This document shows positions 58,364 through 64,000 of a stretch of DNA of 64,000 nucleotides, piece by piece. A program made the translations under genes and the position numbers. The DNA is from CAYQDR01 sp964416315. GTDB lineage: Bacteria; Methylomirabilota; Methylomirabilia; Rokubacteriales; DASRDR01. The notes under the pieces are model-generated. The model saw nothing but the letters and a program-made list of their open reading frames with translations. It was not told the DNA's origin and searched no databases. The first letter of the stretch is position 1, and every line of letters starts with the position of its first letter. Location of the stretch: the NCBI GenBank assembly GCA_964416315.1, contig CAYQDR010000008.1, positions 1-64,000 of the forward strand. The letters are read 5' to 3'.

Positions 58364-59496
58364 GGCGGGCCATGGACGTCCGGGAGCGGCTGACGGAGCT
58401 GGCGCGGATCACCAGCGGGGTGTCGCCCGTCGTGAGCGTCTACCTCAACACGAGCTGGCGGGACGAGCACCAGCGCGAGCGCGTGCGGGTGTTCCTCAAG
58501 AACGAGCTCCGGCGGGCGCGCCAGGGCGCGGAGCCGGCCCTCGGCGAAGATCTCGACTGGATCGAGGCCGAGGGCGAGTCGCTGATCGACCAGGCGCGGT
58601 TCCCCGAGGCGCGCGGCGTGGCGCTCTTCGCCTGCCGGGCCCTCGGCCTCCGCGAGGTCCTGCCCGTGCGCGAGCCGTTCGACGACGCCTTCGTGGTGGC
58701 GGAGCGGCCGTTCCTGCGCCCCCTGGCGGTGCTCGCGGAGCGGGTGCCGGCAGCCCTCGTCGTTTTCGTGGACGGCGAGAGCGCGCGGTTGATCCCCGTC
58801 GGGGCCCTGGGCCCCGGCGAGGAGGTCGCGCTCGAGAGCGAGGTACCGGGGCGCCATCGTCGCGGCGGCTGGGCGCTCCTTGCGCAGTCGCGCTACCAGC
58901 GCCACGTCCAGGATCACCGGGGTCGCCACTTCGAGGCGGTCACCGAAGCGCTCGCCGCGCTCGCCGAGGCCAACGGGCTCGACCGGATCGTCCTCGCCGG
59001 CGAGCCGCGGACGGTGGGGGAATTCCAGCGGCATCTGCCCGCGCGCCTCGGCGAGCGCGTCGTCGGCAGCGTGCCCGCCGCACGGCACGAGCCCGGCGCC
59101 ACGCTCGTCGGCCGCGCGACCGCGCTCCTCCACCGGTGGCGGCGCGAGCGCCAGCACGCCGCCGTAGACGCCGTGCTGACGGAGGCGGCCAAGGGTGGCC
59201 AGGCCGTCGCCGGGCTCGGGGAGACCCTCGAAGCGGTCGCGCGCGGCGCCGTCCAACAGCTCTACCTCGCCGCGGGCTTCCGCGAGCGCGGGTGGCTCTG
59301 CGGTGAGTGCGGCGCGCTGCAGCCGGGACCGACCGGGCCCTGCCGCCGCTGCGGCAAGCCGACCACGGCGATCGAGCTGGGCGAGGCGATGGTCGATCGG
59401 GTCCTGGCGACGGGCGGGGCCGTGGAGACCATCGAGGCGCATCCCGGCCTGGCGCGCGTCGGAGGCGCGGCGGCGCGCCTCCGCTATCCGCTCTGA
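58360..59496 (+). CDS. Bacterial eRF1-like protein (baeRF/Vms1 type) with zinc ribbon
   Basis: This 378-residue protein opens with VSPVVSVYLNTSWRDEHQRE and then RVRVFLKNELRRA, the pattern of the baeRF family related to eRF1 domain 2 and to Vms1-like peptidyl-tRNA hydrolases. A later stretch, YQRHVQDHRGRHFEAVTEAL, is the second conserved block. A four-Cys zinc ribbon, CGECGALQPGPTGPCRRCGK, lies near the end. A role in rescuing stalled or inactive ribosomes is inferred from the family. GTG 58360 overlaps the stress gene; ATG 58372 is possible. Confidence 0.75.
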   Translation: MRRAMDVRERLTELARITSGVSPVVSVYLNTSWRDEHQRERVRVFLKNELRRARQGAEPALGEDLDWIEAEGESLIDQARFPEARGVALFACRALGLREVLPVREPFDDAFVVAERPFLRPLAVLAERVPAALVVFVDGESARLIPVGALGPGEEVALESEVPGRHRRGGWALLAQSRYQRHVQDHRGRHFEAVTEALAALAEANGLDRIVLAGEPRTVGEFQRHLPARLGERVVGSVPAARHEPGATLVGRATALLHRWRRERQHAAVDAVLTEAAKGGQAVAGLGETLEAVARGAVQQLYLAAGFRERGWLCGECGALQPGPTGPCRRCGKPTTAIELGEAMVDRVLATGGAVETIEAHPGLARVGGAAARLRYPL

Positions 59497-60560
59497 GCGG
59501 GGCGGCTACAGCGTCGGCAGCACCGCTGATCCTCGACGGGTCCCACGGCGAGGGTGGGGGCCAGATCCTCCGGACGGCGCTCTCGCTGGCGGTGACTCTG
59601 GGCCGGCCGGTCCAGCTGACCGGGATCCGCGCGCGGCGGTCCCGGCCCGGCCTCCAGCCGCAGCACCTCACGGTGGTGCGGGCCCTTCAGGCCATGAGCG
59701 ACGCCGAGGTGGCCGGCGACGCGCTTGACTCCACGGAGCTCGCCTTCGCGCCGCGCGCCCTCCGGGGCGGCGAGTACCGCTTCGACGTCGGGGCCATCAA
59801 GGGGAGTGCGGGCTCCGTGAGTCTCCTCTTCCAGGCGCTGCTCTTGCCGCTCATCCGGGCCCCGTCCCCCTCGCGGCTCTCGCTCCTGGGCGGCACCCAT
59901 GTGCCCTGGAGCCCGCCCGTCCACTACCTCACCGACGTCTTCCTCCCGGCGCTCGGGTCCCTCGGCGTCAACGCGCAGGTCGTGCTGCGCCGTTGGGGAT
60001 GGTACCCGGCGGGCGGCGGCGAGGTCGGAGCGGCTATCGTGCCGACGCCGGCGCTGGAGGCGTTCACCACCGAGGAGCCCGGCGCCCTCGGCGCCGTCAC
60101 GGGGCTCTCCGCCGTCTCCCGGCTTCCGCGCGACATCGCCGAGCGCCAGCGTCGGCGGGCGGAGGAGCGCCTCCGCGCCGCGGGGGTGTTCGCGAGCCTT
60201 CCGGTCGAGGAGGATGTCACGGCGCGCAGCCCCGGCACGTTCCTCTTCCTCGCCGTCCGCGGCCGAGCCGGCTTCTCGGCGCTGGGCCGTCGGGGCGTCC
60301 CGGCCGAGCGGGTGGCCGACGAGGCGGTGGATGCGTTCCTCGCGTTCTGCTCGAGCGGTGCCGCGGTGGACGAGCGTCTGGCGGACCAGCTCGTTCCGTT
60401 CCTCGCCCTGGCCGGGGCGCCGTCGCGGTTCACGTGCCCGCGGCTGTCCTCGCATCTCGCGACGGTGGGGTGGGTGGTCCAGCAGTTCCTCCCGGTCCGG
60501 GTCGAGCTCGACGAGGGGCCGCCCGCCCGCGTCCGGATCGGCGGGGCCGGAGGCCCGTGA
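59493..60560 (+). CDS. rtcA: RNA 3'-terminal phosphate cyclase, apparent CTG start
   Basis: This enzyme of about 355 residues converts RNA 3'-phosphate to the 2',3'-cyclic form using ATP. LILDGSHGEGGGQILRTALS is the diagnostic N-terminus. GAIKGSAGSVSLLFQALLLP and the catalytic-His segment FTCPRLSSHLATVGWVVQQF are also intact. The only start-like codons ahead of this N-terminus are CTG at 59493, overlapping the eRF1-like stop as CTGA, and CTG at 59526. No RtcB or RtcR gene is in the window. The coupling to an eRF1-like gene suggests repair of broken RNA under stress. Confidence 0.9.
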   Translation: MSGAATASAAPLILDGSHGEGGGQILRTALSLAVTLGRPVQLTGIRARRSRPGLQPQHLTVVRALQAMSDAEVAGDALDSTELAFAPRALRGGEYRFDVGAIKGSAGSVSLLFQALLLPLIRAPSPSRLSLLGGTHVPWSPPVHYLTDVFLPALGSLGVNAQVVLRRWGWYPAGGGEVGAAIVPTPALEAFTTEEPGALGAVTGLSAVSRLPRDIAERQRRRAEERLRAAGVFASLPVEEDVTARSPGTFLFLAVRGRAGFSALGRRGVPAERVADEAVDAFLAFCSSGAAVDERLADQLVPFLALAGAPSRFTCPRLSSHLATVGWVVQQFLPVRVELDEGPPARVRIGGAGGP

Positions 60561-60600
60561 ACCGCGGCCCGCAAGCTGGCAGACCCTTCGGGGGGAGGGA

Positions 60601-60816
60601 CTACGGCCCAACGACGTGCGCCCCGCGGTGTGGGCGTGCGGGGTCGTTCGGCCCGGTCTCTGCGAGGCGCTGCCGGGCCTCCGCGCTCGACAGGCCCTGC
60701 GTCGTGGCGCCAAGGCGCTCGAAGAGCACGGCCAGCGGCACCGTGGCTGCTGTCGCGGCGATGGATGGGCTCGCCGCACGCGACGAGCGCTCAGGGCGAT
60801 CGGGCCACGCCCTCAT
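60601..60816 (-). pseudogene. N-terminal fragment of a cation-transporting P-type ATPase
   Basis: From ATG 60816 the frame contains VPLAVLFERLGATTQGLSSA and then EARQRLAETGPND, the Cation_ATPase_N domain. After 71 codons it stops. The membrane and ATP-binding domains (over 700 residues) are missing; the stress operon's rtcA converges from the other side. Confidence 0.6.
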
Positions 60817-60833
60817 GGCAGTTACCCGCTGGC

Positions 60834-61250
60834 TCAGGCGGGCACCCCGACCCGCGGGCCGGATGCCTCGAAGGCGCTGATCACCTGGCGGTAGCGGACC
60901 CGGGCGATCTCCTGCCGCTGGTAGTAGTCCAGCAGCTCCTGCCACGGCTCGTCGAGGCGCTCGTAGGCGGCGAGCACGGCGACGAGGCTCCCGAGGTGGA
61001 AGGACCCCGGGCGCGCGATGATCAACCATCCGCCGAAGAGGAGGAGCGCGAAGGGGCCGAACTTGGCGAAGAAGTTGCCGATCCCCTTGATCAGATACTT
61101 CACGCGGTAGGCGCGCACGCGGACCCAGTAGGTCTCCCGGAGCCCGCTGGCGAAGCGGGCGGCCGCCGTCTCCTCCGCCCCGGTGTCCGGAGCGTGGAGG
61201 CGGCGCTCGAGCGTCTCCTGGATCTGGTCGGAGAGCTCGCGCGAGTTACC
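60834..61250 (-). pseudogene. Fragment of an ABC-exporter transmembrane domain
   Basis: The frame holds ELSDQIQETLERRLHAPDTG, RETYWVRVRAYRVKYLIKGI, then a membrane helix (FGPFALLLFGGWLIIARPGS) and LVAVLAAYERLDEPWQELLD, the last third of an ABC-exporter membrane domain. There is no ATPase domain after it and no start of the protein before it. It lies 18 bases upstream of the P-type ATPase fragment, so this 0.65-kb stretch is a small graveyard of transporters. Confidence 0.6.
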
Positions 61251-61379
61251 CGCAGCGACCCGGGCGCCTGTGGGGCGTGCCGGCCCGCACCGGGGCGCCG
61301 GCGCCCCACCCCGCCAGATCCACCGCCGCGGGCTCCGCCGCAACCCCTCGATATCGGGCGCGTTTCTCGGGGGGCGGGG

Positions 61380-61395
61380 CGGCACCACCGTTGCA
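61380..61395 (+). promoter_or_regulatory. Sigma-54 (-24/-12) promoter, site 4
   Basis: CGGCACCACCGTTGCA differs from the consensus only at the first base. It lies 49 bases before the GTG of the double-domain stress gene. Confidence 0.7.
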
Positions 61396-61443
61396 CCTCC
61401 GTGTCACGGGCGAGACTCCGCGCCCGGTGAGGAGGGGGGAGAC

Positions 61444-62376
61444 GTGAGAACCATCCGCCAGCTTCTCTGCGCGACCGACCTGTCCACGGGCTCGGAGCCG
61501 GCGTGGGCGGAGGCCCAACTCCTGGCGCGCCTGCTCCACGCCGAGATCCTGCTCCTCCACGTCGTCCCGGTGCCGTCCCTGCCGCCGGACGCGTACCTCC
61601 CGGCACGCGTCTACCAGCAGGTGCGGGACGCGGCGTACCAGGAGGCGCGCGACGGGCTGGCCCCGCTGGTCGAGCGCGCCGCGGCGTCGGGGGTGAAGGC
61701 GCGAACGCGGATCGAGGAGGGACCCGTGGCGCATCGCATCCTCGCGGTGGCGCGCGAGGAGTCGGCCGACCTCCTGGTCATGGGCACTCACGGCCGCACC
61801 GACTTCGGTCGGATCATCCTGGGGAGCGTCGCCGACCGCGTGGTGCGGCTGGCGCCGGTCCCGGTCCTCACGGTGCGGGCCCAGCTCGCCGGGCAGGGGC
61901 GCGACCTCCGGCGCCTGTGCTACGCCACCGACTTCTCCGCGGCGGCGCGCACCGCGTGGCCCTGGGCCGTGGCGCTCGCGGAGGCGTCGGGGGCCGAGAT
62001 CGACCTCCTGCACGTCACGCCGGACGTGGTCCCCGGGGGCGACGCCACCGCGGAGGCGGTGGGAGAGATGTCCATGCTCCTCCACCGGCGGGCGGAGGAA
62101 GCGGCGGAGCGCTTCCTGCACGAGGCCGGGCTCGCGCGCCAGCGCGTGCACGTCCTCATCGGCCGCGGCGCCGTCGGTGACCAGGTCGCGCGCTGGGCGG
62201 AGGAGCGGGACGCAGACCTCATCGTCATGGGGGCGCACGGCTGGTCGGGGATCGTCCGCTGGACCCTCGGCTCCGTCGCGCACCGGGTCATCCAGGTCGC
62301 GCCCTGTCCGGTGCTGACCGTGGGGCCGCCGGAAGAGCCCGCGCGACCCGAGCCATCGGCGCTGCCGGCCCGATGA
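61444..62376 (+). CDS. Universal stress protein, tandem double domain
   Basis: This 310-residue protein closely resembles the protein at 52822. Domain 1 starts IRQLLCATDLSTGSEPAWAE with MGTHGRTDFGRIILGSVADR; domain 2 starts LCYATDFSAAARTAWPWAVA with MGAHGWSGIVRWTLGSVAHR. GTG 61444 has GGAGGGGGGAGAC upstream. It is alone in its unit behind sigma-54 site 4. The 100 bases after the stop hold no gene. Confidence 0.9.
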   Translation: MRTIRQLLCATDLSTGSEPAWAEAQLLARLLHAEILLLHVVPVPSLPPDAYLPARVYQQVRDAAYQEARDGLAPLVERAAASGVKARTRIEEGPVAHRILAVAREESADLLVMGTHGRTDFGRIILGSVADRVVRLAPVPVLTVRAQLAGQGRDLRRLCYATDFSAAARTAWPWAVALAEASGAEIDLLHVTPDVVPGGDATAEAVGEMSMLLHRRAEEAAERFLHEAGLARQRVHVLIGRGAVGDQVARWAEERDADLIVMGAHGWSGIVRWTLGSVAHRVIQVAPCPVLTVGPPEEPARPEPSALPAR

Positions 62377-62478
62377 CCCCGGACGCCACGGCTTCGCCTG
62401 AGCGGGCGGCGTAGCGTCGCCCGCCCGGACGAGCCCTACTGTTCCGGGATCGGTCGCCGCGACCCTCGCGACTCCATG

Positions 62479-63183
62479 TCAAGCCCCTCTCGCCGAAGAG
62501 ACTCCCGCCGCTCGCGCCGCCCCCGGGCTCGCCGCCGGTAGGTAGCGCAGAAACCACCCTCGCGCGAGGTCGGCGACCTGCTCGAGGGCGCCCGGCTCTT
62601 CGAACAGGTGCGTGGCTCCCGGGATGACCGCCAGTTCTGCCGTACACGAGAGGGCCTGCCGAGCCTGCTGATTCAGCGCCAGCACGAGGTCGTCTCTCGC
62701 GCCGACGATGAGCAGGGTGGGTGCGGTCACCGCGCCGAGCCGCGGGGCGGCGAGGTCGGGGCGGCCGCCTCGTGACACGATGGCGGCCACGCGGGCGCCG
62801 GGTTCGGCGGCCGCCCACAGCGCGGCGGCGGCCCCGGTGCTGGCGCCGAAGAAGCCGAGGCGGAGCCCGTCCGCCTCGGGCTGGCCGCCCAGCCAGCTCG
62901 TCGCCGCGGCAAGCCGCGACGCCAGGAGGGCGATGTCGAAGACGTTCCGGCGGTCCCGGGCCTCGGCCGGCGTCAGGAGGTCGAAGAGCAGCGTGGTCAA
63001 GCCGGCCTCGTTGAGGATGCGGGCGACCTGCACGTTCCGGGGGCTCAGCCGGCTGCTTCCACTACCGTGGGCGAAGATGGCCGCGCCAGCGGCCGTCGAC
63101 GCCGCAACGAGATCGCCGGGCAGATGCGCCGGCCCGGCCGGAATGATCACCTCACGGTGGCTGAGATGTCGCACGCGTGCCAT
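62479..63183 (-). CDS. Dienelactone-hydrolase-like alpha/beta hydrolase
   Basis: This 234-residue protein has GAAIFAHGSGSSRLSPRNVQ (oxyanion region), an active-site motif FFGASTGAAAALWAAAE where Ser sits in G-A-S-T-G, the Asp in LIVGARDDLVLALNQQ and the His in VIPGATHLFEEPGALEQVAD. The triad is therefore complete. The natural substrate is unknown. It lies 82 bases downstream of the phosphoribosyltransferase gene on the same strand, and this gene pair commonly occurs together or fused in other bacteria, which suggests a shared function. Confidence 0.82.
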   Translation of the reverse strand: MARVRHLSHREVIIPAGPAHLPGDLVAASTAAGAAIFAHGSGSSRLSPRNVQVARILNEAGLTTLLFDLLTPAEARDRRNVFDIALLASRLAAATSWLGGQPEADGLRLGFFGASTGAAAALWAAAEPGARVAAIVSRGGRPDLAAPRLGAVTAPTLLIVGARDDLVLALNQQARQALSCTAELAVIPGATHLFEEPGALEQVADLARGWFLRYLPAASPGAARAAGVSSARGA

Positions 63184-63265
63184 CGGGTCCCCTCCCTAGG
63201 TCTTGTCGGCTGTCACGGGGATGCGGAGCGAGACGGTTTCCGGCGCGGCTGTGACCGTGGAGGGA

Positions 63266-63964
63266 TCAGCCCGCCCGTGTCCCTGCGGGCCGATGAGGCG
63301 CGCAGGCCTCCTGGAGCAGCTCCTGGACCTCGGCGTCTTCCGTCGGCTCGAAGTGCTCGTAGAAGGCACCGACGGCGAAAAACGCCTCCGGCTCGAAGAG
63401 GCACACCACGTCGTCGGCTTCCGCCCGGAGGGCCGCGCACGCCTGCTGTGAGCCGACCGGCACAGCGACCACGAGCTTGGCCGGGCGCTGAGCCCGCACG
63501 GACCGGACCGCCGCCCGCATGGTCGCCCCGGTCGCGAGGCCATCATCCACGACGATCACAATACGCCCCGTCACCCGGGCCACGGGGCGCCGGCCCCGGA
63601 ATCGCTGCTCCCGGCGGTGGGCTTCGGCCATCTCGCGGGCCGTCACGCCGCCGAGGTAGGCCTCGGGAATACCGAGCTCTCGGATCAGGTCCTCGTTCAG
63701 GAATCGGCCTCCATTGGCCGTCACGGCACCGATGGCCAACTCCGCCGAGAACGGCGCGCCGAGCTTTCGGGCCACGACCACGTCCAGCTCGCCGCCGACA
63801 TGCAGGGCGACTTCGGCGGCAACCGGGACGCCCCCACGCGGGATGCCCAGGACCAGCACGTCCTGCCCGCGATACGCCTCGAGAGCGTCGGCCAGGCGGC
63901 TGCCCGCCTCCCGCCGGTCGCGAAACAGAGGTTGATCCGCCCTTCGCGGCGAATACCGCTCCAT
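63266..63964 (-). CDS. Phosphoribosyltransferase-domain protein
   Basis: This 232-residue PRTase-fold protein has the PRPP-binding motif RIVIVVDDGLATGATMRAAV and an N-terminal LFRDRREAGSRLADALEAYR typical of the stand-alone family paired with dienelactone hydrolases. GIPRGGVPVAAEVALHVGGE and DVVVARKLGAPFSAELAIGA also fit. The base or other acceptor is unknown. GGAGGT lies 5 bases before ATG 63964. It lies at the edge of the stress island and could belong to another transcript entering from beyond the window. Confidence 0.85.
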   Translation of the reverse strand: MERYSPRRADQPLFRDRREAGSRLADALEAYRGQDVLVLGIPRGGVPVAAEVALHVGGELDVVVARKLGAPFSAELAIGAVTANGGRFLNEDLIRELGIPEAYLGGVTAREMAEAHRREQRFRGRRPVARVTGRIVIVVDDGLATGATMRAAVRSVRAQRPAKLVVAVPVGSQQACAALRAEADDVVCLFEPEAFFAVGAFYEHFEPTEDAEVQELLQEACAPHRPAGTRAG

Positions 63965-64000
63965 AGCGACCTCCGGTGAGATCCTCGCGCAACCGCTCTG

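Overview
The window is very GC-rich, densely packed bacterial DNA with short gaps, many 4-base start/stop overlaps (mostly GTGA) and Shine-Dalgarno sites of the GGAGG type. I see no rRNA, tRNA, CRISPR array or intact transposase. An MsbA-type exporter with an O-antigen ligase points to a Gram-negative envelope. Several branched-chain amino acid and dipeptide ABC operons, Tat-type solute-binding proteins, an enamidase, an orphan molybdenum hydroxylase and many universal stress proteins are what I would expect of an uncultured soil or subsurface lineage such as Candidatus Rokubacteria/Methylomirabilota. That placement is inference, not proof.

Layout. 0-6.4 kb (minus strand): O-antigen ligase, MsbA exporter, GT4 glycosyltransferase, MBL-fold/rhodanese sulfur enzyme and flavin reductase. 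6.5-11.8 kb: peptide ABC binding protein and permeases, then a decayed liv locus (livM stub, livG with broken ATPase motifs, livF). 11.9-12.6 kb: RHH/PIN toxin-antitoxin pair with an operator palindrome. 12.7-17.5 kb: complete liv operon. 17.7-20.9 kb: two back-to-back defence or toxin-antitoxin pairs, AbiE (minus) and MNT/HEPN (plus), with several palindromes between them. 21.1-24.0 kb: enamidase, an amino-acid-synthesis-family protein and an LLM flavin oxidoreductase.

24.0-36.5 kb is an accessory block: an XPB-Bax1 helicase/nuclease pair, a broken YfhO gene, a complete dpp operon and an amidohydrolase. It is bounded by two diverged copies of an old LLM-to-molybdenum-hydroxylase junction. 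Inside it lies an exact 187-bp direct repeat carrying the tail of the YfhO gene.

36.5-49.5 kb: molybdenum hydroxylase, glycogen phosphorylase, a CoA-transferase pair whose A subunit is cut by an in-frame TGA, a second RHH/PIN pair, Mrp, a LON-domain protein, a PDZ protein, a ruined GNAT/acyl-CoA ligase gene and a GabD-like aldehyde dehydrogenase.

49.6-64 kb is a stress island: six intact universal stress genes (two of them double-domain) plus one ruined copy, three CBS-domain proteins, a cytochrome c, BirA, a DUF6335 protein, a bacterial eRF1-like protein, RtcA, a dienelactone-hydrolase-like protein and a phosphoribosyltransferase. Four of its transcription units are preceded by sigma-54 (-24/-12) promoter matches. 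This is the most coherent candidate for an undescribed regulon here. A second genome-level oddity is that three conserved genes (dppD, a LON-domain gene and rtcA) have no ATG, GTG or TTG at the right place, only CTG.
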